64,000 bases of DNA from Pseudogulbenkiania subflava DSM 22618 (lineage in GTDB: Bacteria; Pseudomonadota; Gammaproteobacteria; Burkholderiales; Chromobacteriaceae), in NCBI RefSeq assembly GCF_900177275.1, contig NZ_FXAG01000005.1, positions 62,001-126,000 of the forward strand, given 5' to 3'. Numbering within the stretch: position 1 is the first letter of the stretch; each line of letters starts with the position of its first letter. Below the pieces are notes generated by a model. That model had not been told where the DNA came from and made no database searches. It was given only the letters and a program-made list of their open reading frames with translations. The position numbers and the translations under genes were made by a program. Shown here in pieces: positions 47,219-58,844 of this stretch.

Positions 47219-48112
47219 ATGAAAATCGACACGATCGGTGTGCAAGCCTTCATCGCCATCGCCGAGAGCGGCAGCTTCCAGACCGCCGCCGAAAGCCTGT
47301 TCCTGTCCCAGGCCGGCATCACCCGACGGCTGCAGAATCTCGAGGAGTACCTGGGCGTGAAGCTGATCGAGCGCACCACGCGCTCGGTGGCCCTGACTCG
47401 TGTCGGCGAGGATTTTCTACCGCATGCGAAGCGTTTGCTGGGTGAGCTTGCCAGCTCGCTGGGTGAAATCCGTGATACCGGCAAGCTCAAGCGCGGCAGC
47501 GTCACCATCGCTTGCGTGCCGACGGTGGGGGTGCGCTTCCTGCCCCGGATCATCCAGGCCTATTCGGCCAAATTCCCGGACAATCGCATCAAGATTCTCG
47601 ACCACACCTCCGCCGGGGTTTCCAGCGCCGTGTTGCAGCGCGAGGCCGAGTTCGGCATCACCATCGCCGGCTCGCACCATGCCGAACTGAGCAGCGTCCC
47701 GCTGCTGGAGGACGACTTCGTCCTGATCTGTCGTGACGACCATCCCTTGAGCGAGCGCACGCAGCTGTCCTGGAAAGAGCTGGAGCCTTATCCGCTGATT
47801 TCGATCGGCCAGTTCAGCGGCAACCGCCCCTTGCTCGACCGCGCCCTGGAGGCCCAGAACCTTGCTCTGCAGTCGGTGTACGAGGTGCAGCGTGTTTCCA
47901 CTGCGCTGGGGCTGGTGGCGGAAGGGGTGGGGGCCGCCGTGTTGCCACGCCTGGCCTTGCAAAGCGATGCCTACCCGCGCATCCGCGTGCTGTCCCTGGT
48001 CGATCCGGTGATCGCCAGGGGCCTGGTGCTGATCGCGCGTAAAACGGCCGAATTCTCACCGGCCGCCGGCGCGCTCTACCAGATGGTGCGCGAATCCACG
48101 GCGAGTGGTTAG
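47219..48112 (+). CDS. LysR-family transcriptional regulator (CbbR/CynR-like)
   Basis: The 297-residue protein has the HTH region VQAFIAIAESGSFQTAAESLFLSQAGITRRLQNLEEYLGVKL and an effector domain (GSVTIACVPTVGVRFLPRIIQAY). The ATG at 47219 (MKIDTIGV) is chosen over a TTG two codons earlier. It is divergent from the orphan dctP, which it probably regulates. Confidence 0.9.
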   Translation: MKIDTIGVQAFIAIAESGSFQTAAESLFLSQAGITRRLQNLEEYLGVKLIERTTRSVALTRVGEDFLPHAKRLLGELASSLGEIRDTGKLKRGSVTIACVPTVGVRFLPRIIQAYSAKFPDNRIKILDHTSAGVSSAVLQREAEFGITIAGSHHAELSSVPLLEDDFVLICRDDHPLSERTQLSWKELEPYPLISIGQFSGNRPLLDRALEAQNLALQSVYEVQRVSTALGLVAEGVGAAVLPRLALQSDAYPRIRVLSLVDPVIARGLVLIARKTAEFSPAAGALYQMVRESTASG

Positions 48113-48310
48113 GGTGTTGCGCCACGACAGGTGCGGTCCGGAGCCGCGACAACGCCGGTTTTCCGGGCTGGGCGCGGGTTGAGATGAGCGCCGGCATGGC
48201 TATCGTCACGGGCCTGAAGTCCTGCCGGCGTCGAAGTAGATCAAAAATCGAATTAGAAGGGTGGCATAGCGCGCGCCAGTGGCTATGCTGAAATCAGATT
48301 TCTCCTCTTT

Positions 48311-48343
48311 GGGCCCCGCCAGCGTTGCCGGGCCCTTTTGTTT
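48311..48343 (+). terminator. Rho-independent terminator between LysR gene and ftsK
   Basis: A GGGCCC stem, extended by two further pairs after a mismatch, is followed by TTTTGTTT. It lies about 200 nt past the LysR stop. The whole 377-bp gap (48113-48489) otherwise holds only the ftsK upstream region, with a TACAAT hexamer as a possible -10 box near 48451. Confidence 0.75.
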
Positions 48344-48489
48344 GTGCCGTCGTCGGCGCCGGGAGAGGCGAGAGCGCGTGCGGCGGCCTGTGCCGGCAAG
48401 GGGTGCTCAACCCTTGCGAACACGATGTCGTGGCAAAAGCGGGTACAATTTGCGTTTACGCTTCAAGACAAGACGGAAAGCTGGATTTG

Positions 48490-51495
<3,006 letters not shown>

Positions 51496-51512
51496 CCCAG
51501 GCTTTTCCCCAT

Positions 51513-51550
51513 GACAAAAGCGCGGCTTCGGTGGCGCTTTTGTCGTTTTA
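51513..51550. terminator. Rho-independent terminator after ftsK
   Basis: A perfect 11-bp stem (GACAAAAGCGC and complement) with a 10-nt loop is followed by GTTTTA. It lies 18 nt past the ftsK stop. Confidence 0.85.
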
Positions 51551-51694
51551 TGTCCAACGTGGCAAATGCTGACCGGGCCGGCATGGCAGGAGGCAAGCGG
51601 TGAAGGAGCCGGCGGTTCCCGCTTTTCGCCGTCCCGCTCCAGGGCAGGGCGGATATGAGATCATGGGAAGCATTCAACCAGCGGAGGGATGGCC

Positions 51695-52027
51695 ATGTCA
51701 CCAATACTGCAAAACCTGTTGAAATTGCTCGATACCCCGCGCGATGGAGCGCTATTGCGCTTCGGTATCGCCAACGAGTACGTGCATGCGCAAGATTGGG
51801 CCGAAGCCGAAAAGCACCTGAGAGCGGCGCTGGTGATGCAGCACGACTACTCGGCGGCCTGGAAACTCCTGGGCAAGGTGCTGGCCTCGGCCGGTCAGGA
51901 GCGAGAGGCGTTGGCGGTCTATCAGGAAGGCATCGCCGTCGCTCAGGCCAAGGGCGATATTCAGGCGGTCAAGGAAATGACTGTGTTTGCCCGCCGCCTG
52001 CAGAAAAGTCTGGGCGAGACGGACTGA
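51695..52027 (+). CDS. Small tetratricopeptide-repeat protein
   Basis: The 110-residue protein has two to three TPR-like helices pairs: LRFGIANEYVHAQDWAEAEKHLRAALVMQHDYSAAWKLLGKVLASAGQEREALAVYQEGIAVAQAKGD, listed here in overlapping pieces of the standard 34-residue pattern. GGAGGG lies 6 nt before the second ATG (51695), which decides the start over the ATG at 51689. TPR folds mediate protein contacts; the partner is unknown. It is cytoplasmic. Confidence 0.88.
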   Translation: MSPILQNLLKLLDTPRDGALLRFGIANEYVHAQDWAEAEKHLRAALVMQHDYSAAWKLLGKVLASAGQEREALAVYQEGIAVAQAKGDIQAVKEMTVFARRLQKSLGETD

Positions 52028-52154
52028 TGGCGCCGTAGTCCGCTGCCGAAAGGTGGTAACCCGGCAAGCCTCATTTAGGATGATTCCGGGGCGGTTTCTC
52101 CGTGTTGGATATCACCCTGCCCCTTCGCGGTGATAGGCTCGCAACGTGCCAATA

Positions 52155-52174
52155 AACCAAACAATCGTTTGGTT
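52155..52174. promoter_or_regulatory. Palindromic operator before the aldehyde dehydrogenase gene
   Basis: AACCAAACAATCGTTTGGTT is a perfect 8-bp inverted repeat around a 4-nt centre. Its size and symmetry fit a TetR-family operator. It lies 15 bp before the start codon, where a bound repressor would block transcription or initiation. Confidence 0.7.
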
Positions 52175-52189
52175 GATCGGAGGCGAGGC

Positions 52190-53623
52190 ATGGACGTCAA
52201 TAGAAGCCATGTGGTTGACGAGGCGCTGACCATGCCAGGGCGGCTCGAGGCACTGCGCCAGCTATGCCGCGAGCGGGACGTTTCGACGTTGCAGCAGCGG
52301 CTCAAGCTCTTGCAGTCCTTGGCGTACCTGCTGGTCGTCCACCAGGCCGCGCTGGCGGAAGCGGTATCGGCCGATTTTGGCCGGCGCAGCGAGGTGGAAA
52401 CACGTGTGTTGGAGCTGTTCCCTACGCTGGAGGCGATACGCCACGCCAAGCGCCAGCTGCCGCGCTGGATGAAGCGCCAGCGCCGCGGCGTGGCATTCTG
52501 GTTCTGGCCCGGGCAGGCCTGGGTCGAACCGCAGCCGCTCGGCGTGGTGGGGATCGTGGTGCCATGGAATTACCCGCTGTACCTAGCGCTCGGCCCGCTG
52601 GTGAGTGCGCTGGCCGCCGGCAACCGGGTGATGATCAAGATGTCCGAATTCACCCCGCGCACCGGCCAGCTGTTGGCCAGCCTGCTGGAACGCTACCTGG
52701 GGTCCGAATGGGTGCAGACGGTCAACGGCGGCATCGACGTGGCCCGGGCCTTCAGTGCACTGCCCTTCGATCACCTGCTGTTCACCGGCTCCACCGAGGT
52801 GGGGCGGCAGGTCATGAAGGGCGCCGCCGACCACCTGGTGCCGGTGACGCTGGAGCTGGGCGGTAAATCCCCGGTCATCGTCGCCCCGGGCTTCTCGCCG
52901 ACGCGTGCCGCGGCCGCCATCGTGGCCGGCAAGCTGCTCAACGCCGGCCAGACCTGCGTGGCGCCGGATTACGTGCTGGTTCCGGCCTGCGAGCGCCAGG
53001 CCTTGCACGACGCCATCGAAAGCGAGGCGGCTCGACGCTACCCGCACTGGGTCGACAACCCCGACTACACCACTATCATCAACTCGGACCAGCTGCAGCG
53101 TCTGGAAGGGCTGCTCGACGATGCCCGGGCAAAAGGTGCGCAGATACGCCAAGTGAATCCGCCGCCCGGAGACTGGCGCGTTCACCGCGCCTTCCCGCTG
53201 ACGCTGGTGTGGGATTGCCCACCCGAGGCCGCGCTGATGCGGCAGGAGATTTTCGGCCCCATTCTGCCGCTGATCGAATACGACTCCATCGAGACCGCCA
53301 TCGCCTATGTCAACCAGCGGCCTCACCCCCTCGCGCTCTACCTGTTCGACGACAACGCCCAACGGATCCGGTCCGTGCTGTGTCAGACCCGCTCGGGCGG
53401 GGTCACGGTCAACGAGACCATGCTGCACGTGGCGCAAGGCGATTTACCCTTCGGTGGCGTCGGCCACTCCGGCATGGGGCATTATCATGGCCGAGAGGGC
53501 TTTCAGGCGTTCTCCAAGCTGCGCCCGGTCTTCCGGCAGGGGCGGCCGAACGCCATCGCCTGGATGCGCCCGCCCTACGGCGCCCGCGCACGCTGGCTGC
53601 TGAAGCTGATGCTGCGGCGTTGA
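52190..53623 (+). CDS. Aldehyde dehydrogenase (coniferyl aldehyde dehydrogenase-like)
   Basis: The 477-residue NAD(P)-dependent aldehyde dehydrogenase is short, lacking a long N-terminal arm, as in the CalB-like group. The oxyanion Asn is in PWNYPLYLALGP, the cofactor-binding loop is FTGSTEVGRQVM, the general-base Glu is in TLELGGKSP and the catalytic Cys is in NAGQTCVAPDYVL. The ATG has a GGAGG ribosome site. Substrates are probably medium-chain or aromatic aldehydes. A palindrome just upstream suggests repression by a TetR-type regulator. Confidence 0.92.
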   Translation: MDVNRSHVVDEALTMPGRLEALRQLCRERDVSTLQQRLKLLQSLAYLLVVHQAALAEAVSADFGRRSEVETRVLELFPTLEAIRHAKRQLPRWMKRQRRGVAFWFWPGQAWVEPQPLGVVGIVVPWNYPLYLALGPLVSALAAGNRVMIKMSEFTPRTGQLLASLLERYLGSEWVQTVNGGIDVARAFSALPFDHLLFTGSTEVGRQVMKGAADHLVPVTLELGGKSPVIVAPGFSPTRAAAAIVAGKLLNAGQTCVAPDYVLVPACERQALHDAIESEAARRYPHWVDNPDYTTIINSDQLQRLEGLLDDARAKGAQIRQVNPPPGDWRVHRAFPLTLVWDCPPEAALMRQEIFGPILPLIEYDSIETAIAYVNQRPHPLALYLFDDNAQRIRSVLCQTRSGGVTVNETMLHVAQGDLPFGGVGHSGMGHYHGREGFQAFSKLRPVFRQGRPNAIAWMRPPYGARARWLLKLMLRR

Positions 53624-53661
53624 CCGGCTGCGCCTTGCCGCCGAGTCATCCGCCGGTACGC

Positions 53662-54240
53662 TTACGCCGGCTTGAACGATGGGGGTGGCAGCTGGCGGGC
53701 GATCTGCCCAGCCAGCTCGACCAGCCCCTGGTTGAGCGCCCTGACCAGGGCGGGGTAGCCGTTCCCTTGCTGGCGAGCCTCGATGCGGAAGGGGTGGCGG
53801 CTTGGTGTCACCGGCCGCCCATCGTGTAGCAGCCAGTGCCCGCTCAGCACAGCCCGTCCATTGAAACGGCCGTTGAACTGGTCGAACACCACTTCCAGCA
53901 TCGGGTCACGCGGGCCGCCGCCGCTCAGCGGGGTGGACCAGCCATAGTGCGGCTGCAGCTGGCCCAGCTCGGCGCTCAAGCGCCGGCCGATGGCTTGCTC
54001 GGGCGGTTCCGCCCAGAGGTTTTGGCGGGCGGCGGTAATGGTGACGTCGTCGCTCTGGTAGACGATGTTGCGGTCGTTCAGGTAATCGGGCAGCCGGATG
54101 CTGAGCTGAATGTTGCCCTCGACAGCGCCAGCCTGGGGCGTCGCCATGGTCTCGTCCGACAGCCGGTAGTAGTGGACCTCGGGTGCACTGGCGCAGCCGG
54201 CCAGCGCGGCCAGTAGCACAAGCCCGTAACATCGCATCAT
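53662..54240 (-). CDS. pqiC: PqiC-family outer-membrane lipoprotein (DUF330/ABC-type auxiliary)
   Basis: The 192-residue protein has a lipoprotein signal with lipobox LAGC (MMRCYGLVLLAALAGCASAP). The mature domain carries the PqiC/YmbA strand pattern (HYYRLSD, IQLSIRLPDYLNDRNIVYQSDD, QNLWAEPPEQAIGRRLSAEL). PqiC anchors the MCE tube of PqiB to the outer membrane. The start ATG overlaps the pqiB stop (ATGA). Confidence 0.9.
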   Translation of the reverse strand: MMRCYGLVLLAALAGCASAPEVHYYRLSDETMATPQAGAVEGNIQLSIRLPDYLNDRNIVYQSDDVTITAARQNLWAEPPEQAIGRRLSAELGQLQPHYGWSTPLSGGGPRDPMLEVVFDQFNGRFNGRAVLSGHWLLHDGRPVTPSRHPFRIEARQQGNGYPALVRALNQGLVELAGQIARQLPPPSFKPA

Positions 54241-55886
54241 GGTGTGGCTCCTTTCGGCTCGGGATCGCGGGCGGAGCGGTTGAACAGCAGGGCGTTGGGG
54301 GTTTCGTCCAGGGTGCGGACGACCGGGCGCATCTCCCGCAGCAGCTGGTTCAGTGTCGACAGTGATTGCTGCAACTGCTGGTAAGCCGGGGACTGCGGCG
54401 AGACGCCATTCAGCGTTTGCTGCAATTCCTGCAGGGTGCCGCGCAAGTCTTGCGGTAGTTGCTGCGTATCCGGCTGGGCCAGCAATCCGTCCAGGCGCTG
54501 GGTCAGGCGGCGCACTTCGCTCAAGGTGCGCTGTCCTTCGGCCAAGGTCTGGTCGGCATTGCCCAGCGTCGTATCGAGCTTCAGTCCATTGAGTTTGTCG
54601 AGGAGGGCGATCACCTTCGCCTCGATCTGGGCCAGCCCGCCGCTCGTGGTCGGCAGTACCGACAAACCGTCGATGCTGGCCATGCGCTGGTCGCGGAGCT
54701 TGCCGTTGAAGTCGAGATCGACGAACACGGCGCCGGTCAGCAGGTTGCCGGTTTTCAGACTGGCATTCAGTCCCTCCCCGATAGCGTGTTCGATTTCCTG
54801 CTGCCAATCGTTCGGCCGCGAGGGCGTGAACGATTCGATGCGGTCGGGCTCGATCCGCAGCAGCACCGGGATGCGCCGCTCGCCGAGCACCCAGCGTTTC
54901 CTGCTCTTCAGCGGGTAGGGCAGCGCTTGCACCGTGCCGATGCGCAGGCCCCGGTATTCCACCGGCGCGCCGACCGTCAGGCCGCGGACCGACTCGTCGA
55001 AGAAGGCCAGGTAATCGATATGCCGCCCGCTGTATTGCTCGGCGATGCTGTCCTGGTCCGGGTAGAGGTTGAACGGCGTCATGTTGGCAACCCGCCCCCC
55101 TAACGGCCGGCCGGGCGGAACGTCGAAGGCGACGCCGCCGCTGACCAGGGTTTCCAGCGAGCCGGTGCGTATCTTGAATCCTTCGGCGGTGGCGCTGATC
55201 TGCAGGCCGCTGGCGACCCAGAAGCGCGAGGTATCGGTCACCAGCCGGTCGTAGGGCTGTTCGATGAACAGCTGGTAGTTCATTTGCCGGGTGGCCGGGT
55301 CGAAGTGGGCCGTTTCAACTCGTCCGACTTGAAAGCCCTGGTATAGCACTGGGTCGGCAACCGACAGCACCCTCACATTCTGGCCGTTGAGGCGAATCCG
55401 CAGCCCCGGGACATCGGGGCCGGTGACCGGTGCCGACGACAAGGCCTGGAACTCCGTCTTCTGCTCTGATGATTTGCCCGGCTGCAGCTGGATGTAGGCG
55501 CCGGAGAGTAGCGTGCCCAGCCCGGATACCCCGGTCTTGTCGATGCGCGGCTTGACCACCCAGAAGCGGCTATCGACGCTCAGCAGCGAGTCGGTGCCGG
55601 CGTCGAGCCGGGCCGTGACCCGTACGCTCTTGTTGTCGGGGCTCAGCCGCACGGCGGTGACTTTGCCGATGTTGACGTCGAGCACCCGGATGGTGGTTTT
55701 TTCCGGGGTGATGCCCTCGGCGCTGGCCATGTTCAGGGTGATCTCCGGTCCCAGCTTGCTCCAGGTGTCGTAGATCATCCACAAGCCCGCCAACATGGCG
55801 ATGATCGGCACGATCCAGACCATGGAGAACCGCCGCAGTGGCCGGGTTCGTGCCGGATGTTGGTTTTCGTCAGTGGAATTCGTCAT
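54237..55886 (-). CDS. pqiB: Intermembrane transport protein PqiB (MCE domains)
   Basis: The 549-residue protein has an N-terminal TM (FSMVWIVPIIAMLAGLWMIYD) followed by three MCE/MlaD domains (GITPEKTTIRVLDVNIGKVTAVRLS, LRIRLNGQNVRVLSVADPVLYQGFQVGRV, FFDESVRGLTVGAPVEYRGLRIGTV) and a C-terminal coiled-coil of about 130 residues. PqiB forms stacked hexameric rings and a needle that carries lipid across the periplasm. It overlaps pqiA by 17 bp and pqiC by 4 bp. Confidence 0.93.
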   Translation of the reverse strand: MTNSTDENQHPARTRPLRRFSMVWIVPIIAMLAGLWMIYDTWSKLGPEITLNMASAEGITPEKTTIRVLDVNIGKVTAVRLSPDNKSVRVTARLDAGTDSLLSVDSRFWVVKPRIDKTGVSGLGTLLSGAYIQLQPGKSSEQKTEFQALSSAPVTGPDVPGLRIRLNGQNVRVLSVADPVLYQGFQVGRVETAHFDPATRQMNYQLFIEQPYDRLVTDTSRFWVASGLQISATAEGFKIRTGSLETLVSGGVAFDVPPGRPLGGRVANMTPFNLYPDQDSIAEQYSGRHIDYLAFFDESVRGLTVGAPVEYRGLRIGTVQALPYPLKSRKRWVLGERRIPVLLRIEPDRIESFTPSRPNDWQQEIEHAIGEGLNASLKTGNLLTGAVFVDLDFNGKLRDQRMASIDGLSVLPTTSGGLAQIEAKVIALLDKLNGLKLDTTLGNADQTLAEGQRTLSEVRRLTQRLDGLLAQPDTQQLPQDLRGTLQELQQTLNGVSPQSPAYQQLQQSLSTLNQLLREMRPVVRTLDETPNALLFNRSARDPEPKGATP

Positions 55887-57162
55887 GTTCTTGTCCGGTT
55901 GAACCCGGTTGTTTTATATCCCATAACAAGCGTACGTCAAAATTCATGGCCGACAGCATGGTGGCCAGGACCATACCGCAAAAGGAGAGTGCGGCGACGC
56001 CGGGGTGGACTGACATCAGCGAGCCCATGTGTACCAGCGTGACCAGGATGATGACCACGAACACGTCGACCATCGACCAGCGGCCGATGAAATCGATGAC
56101 GCGGTAGAGCCGCGTCAGGTGCAGCGGGTGAACCTGGTGCGGGATGGCGGCGGCGAGGCAGAGCAGGGCGAGCGCAATCATCTTGGCGATGGGGATGAAC
56201 ACGCTGGCGACGAAGATGATCATCGCGATCGGGTAGGAGTGGTTCTGCCACATCACAAAAATACCCTGGACGATGGTCGACGGGGTGATGCGGCCGAGCG
56301 ACTCGGTCAGCATGATCGGGTACAGGTTGGCCGGGACATAGAGCACCACCGCAGCCAGCAGCAAGGCGGCGGTCTTCTGCAGGCTGCGGGGATGGCGGAC
56401 GTGCAGGCTGGAGTGGCAGAAGCGGCAACAGTCTTCGCTGGCAGGCGACAGAAAGCCGCAGCTATGGCAGCCATGGCTCGGTTCGGCCTGGCCCTGCGTG
56501 GGGTCGGTGCCATGCAGCAGGTTGATGCGGTAATGCAGCCAGTGGGGCTCGATCAGGCAGCCGGTGCGCGTCAGCGCCAGGCTGAAGCCAAGCAGCGCCC
56601 AGAACGACAACCCGAAACCCACCTGGGCCAAGGAGGCCATCTTGATCATGCTGACGATGGCGCCGAGCAGGAACACGTCGACCATCATCCATGGTTGGAT
56701 CCGCCCGACCAGTGTGGCCAGCGGCCGCAGGCCGGGCAGCCGGCGTCCGGTCTTTATGCCGGAAAACAGGTAGATCACGGTCAGCAGGAACAGCCCCGGC
56801 AGCAGTAGTACGCACAGCAGCAGCACGTTGGCCAGCAGGGCGAAGTCGCGCCGGTAGATTGCCTCGGCGTTCTGCAGCAGCGAGATCTGGGTCTGGTTGC
56901 CTTGCACGTCGATGGCGAGCAGCGGAAAGCTGCACGCCAGCAAGAGCAGTATCAGCGAGGTCCAGGCAAAGGCCAGAGGGGCATCGACGGGCGAGCGCGG
57001 GATGCTGACCAGGTGCTCGTCGCAGCGCGGGCAAAACGCCTCTTCGCCTACCCGCAGGGCGGGCAGGGTGACGTGCAGACCGCATTGCGGGCAGGCCATG
57101 ACGTGCGCGGGCAGGGTCATCGGCTCGTCCGGGGCGAACGGGGTGGCCAGAGTGGAGGGCAT
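55870..57162 (-). CDS. pqiA: Paraquat-inducible protein A
   Basis: The 430-residue inner-membrane protein has two PqiA repeats, each starting with a zinc-ribbon-like motif (CPQCG...CPRCDEH and CHSCG...CRFCHS) followed by four TM helices (FAWTSLILLLLACSFPLLAIDVQG; PRSLQKTAALLLAAVVLYVPANLYPIML). It is the partner of PqiB in lipid transport and envelope stress resistance. The start is not certain: the ATG at 57162 or at 57120 (MTLPAHVMACPQCG) could be used. It is the first gene of pqiABC. Confidence 0.92.
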   Translation of the reverse strand: MPSTLATPFAPDEPMTLPAHVMACPQCGLHVTLPALRVGEEAFCPRCDEHLVSIPRSPVDAPLAFAWTSLILLLLACSFPLLAIDVQGNQTQISLLQNAEAIYRRDFALLANVLLLCVLLLPGLFLLTVIYLFSGIKTGRRLPGLRPLATLVGRIQPWMMVDVFLLGAIVSMIKMASLAQVGFGLSFWALLGFSLALTRTGCLIEPHWLHYRINLLHGTDPTQGQAEPSHGCHSCGFLSPASEDCCRFCHSSLHVRHPRSLQKTAALLLAAVVLYVPANLYPIMLTESLGRITPSTIVQGIFVMWQNHSYPIAMIIFVASVFIPIAKMIALALLCLAAAIPHQVHPLHLTRLYRVIDFIGRWSMVDVFVVIILVTLVHMGSLMSVHPGVAALSFCGMVLATMLSAMNFDVRLLWDIKQPGSTGQEHDEFH

Positions 57163-57290
57163 CGTGTGCTGGATCGATAGCGATATAACCGACAGTCTAC
57201 GTCGAAACCGCGTCGGAGGGAGGTATTGACAGACAGAGAGGGGCTCCGGCCCGAGGGGTGTCGTCCACGGAAGGGGCCGCGTGCCCGGAT

Positions 57291-57935
57291 TTAGCTGTCG
57301 TAGCGGCGGCGCAGTTCGGTGAAGGCGGTCATGAAGGGCGTCTGCACATAGGGCTTGAGCAGGGTGAGCACCTGCTTGACGCCACGCCGGCCCGACGCTT
57401 CGGTGATGACGGCCTTGGGGTGGGCGGTTTGCTCGAAGGCGAACCAGAATTTCACCACCAGCCAGATGTTGACGGAGATCGACTCGATATCGTCGTCGTC
57501 CATTTCCAGCAGTCCGAGCTGGATGAAGGCGCGGAAGTGATGGCCAAGGATGTCTTTCAGTTCGCTGTTGACGAACTGGTGGTACTCGTTCTGCAGTTGC
57601 GGGTTGCGCGCCAGCAGGCCAGGTAGATCGTAGAACATGAAGCGGAAGCGCCACATCGCGAGGAAGGCGGTGTCGAGGTAGTTCACCAGGTCTTCCACCT
57701 GTAGCTCGCGTTCGGGTGGAACCGCAAGCCGCTCGGTGATGAAGCGGCGGTATTGCAGGAAGATCTGGTGGACGATCTCTTCCTTGTTGCGGAAGTGGTA
57801 GTACAGGTTGCCCGGGCTGATCCCCAGGTGAGCCGCGATGTGGTTGGTGCTGATGCTGCGTTCACCCTGTTCGTTGAACAGCGTCAGGCTTTCCTCGACG
57901 ATACGATCGTACGTCTTGATGCGTTTTCGGGTCAT
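57291..57935 (-). CDS. TetR-family transcriptional regulator
   Basis: The 214-residue protein has the TetR HTH (YDRIVEESLTLFNEQGERSISTNHIAAHLGISPGNLYYHFRNKEEIVHQIF) and a TetR_C_33-like effector domain (AMWRFRFMFYDLPGLLARNPQL). The start MTRKRIKTYD is used; the longer frame upstream belongs to MscS DNA. It could be the repressor for pqiABC, 128 bp downstream, or for the aldehyde dehydrogenase with the palindrome at 52155, but neither is shown. Confidence 0.9.
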   Translation of the reverse strand: MTRKRIKTYDRIVEESLTLFNEQGERSISTNHIAAHLGISPGNLYYHFRNKEEIVHQIFLQYRRFITERLAVPPERELQVEDLVNYLDTAFLAMWRFRFMFYDLPGLLARNPQLQNEYHQFVNSELKDILGHHFRAFIQLGLLEMDDDDIESISVNIWLVVKFWFAFEQTAHPKAVITEASGRRGVKQVLTLLKPYVQTPFMTAFTELRRRYDS

Positions 57936-57985
57936 GGGGCAGGGGGGGCAGCAGGGTGAAGGCCGTGAGTATGCCATGGCTAGAG

Positions 57986-58837
57986 CTATTGCTCTACGGC
58001 CTTTTCGGGAAAACAGCGGCACATGAACTGGTGCAGAATCGCCTGCTCGACCCGATGCCTGTCCTTGGCGGGGATGGATATGCGCAGGATCAGGTTGTAG
58101 CGCTTGTCGTCGATCGGGAAGATGGCAATGCGCGGCTCTACCGACGGGGTGTCGACCAGGTGGCGGGCGGCGATACGTTCCATGTGTTGGCGCGCAGCCT
58201 GCACGTGCGGAGCGCAAGCCTCCTCGGCGGCGGCTTTCAGCAGGCGTTCGGCCTGGGCCGGCGGGACGCTGTAGGGCACCGCCACGGTCGTGACGTGCAC
58301 CACGTAGTCGCCCATGTAGTTCTCGCGCACGACCGGGTGGCTCAGCAGCAGGCTGTTGGGGAAGGAGACCGCGCGGCCAGTGAGCTGGTGGGCGTCGTGG
58401 CGCGGGCCGATCTCCATGATGGTGGTGGAAAACAGATTGATGTCCACCACTCGTCCGCGCAGGTTGGCGATTTCGATATGGTCGCCCAGGTCGAAGCTGT
58501 TGCTCGTGGTGCGGATCAGCGACCCGCCCACGCACATGAAGAGCTCCTTGGTTGCCACCACCAAGGCCGCCGCGAAGGCAACCATCGACAAGGCGATGGT
58601 TTCCAGCTGCTTGGCCCAGATCGTCACCATGCCGATCAAGCCCAGAATCACCAGGCCGTTGCGCAAGCTGATCGACCAGCGTCGCCGCACCTCCAGGGGC
58701 ACGTTGGGGTTGGCCGAAATGGCCCGCATCACCATAGTGCGCACCACCACGAGCAGCAGAACCAACGCCGCCGAGCGGATGATGTCGATCACATAGAGGT
58801 GGCTGAGGCTGGCCAGCCAGTCGAACAGGCGCTCCAT
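57986..58837 (-). CDS. Small-conductance mechanosensitive channel (MscS family)
   Basis: The 283-residue protein has three N-terminal TM helices; the pore helix is ALSMVAFAAALVVATKELFMCVGGSLI. It is followed by the beta domain (FDLGDHIEIANLRGRVVDINLFSTTIMEI) and a C-terminal alpha/beta part. It opens on membrane tension to release solutes. The pore helix keeps the Ala/Gly pattern but is less Gly-rich than E. coli MscS. It follows prfC on the same strand after 7 bp. Confidence 0.9.
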   Translation of the reverse strand: MERLFDWLASLSHLYVIDIIRSAALVLLLVVVRTMVMRAISANPNVPLEVRRRWSISLRNGLVILGLIGMVTIWAKQLETIALSMVAFAAALVVATKELFMCVGGSLIRTTSNSFDLGDHIEIANLRGRVVDINLFSTTIMEIGPRHDAHQLTGRAVSFPNSLLLSHPVVRENYMGDYVVHVTTVAVPYSVPPAQAERLLKAAAEEACAPHVQAARQHMERIAARHLVDTPSVEPRIAIFPIDDKRYNLILRISIPAKDRHRVEQAILHQFMCRCFPEKAVEQ

Positions 58838-58844
58838 TCGCGGC

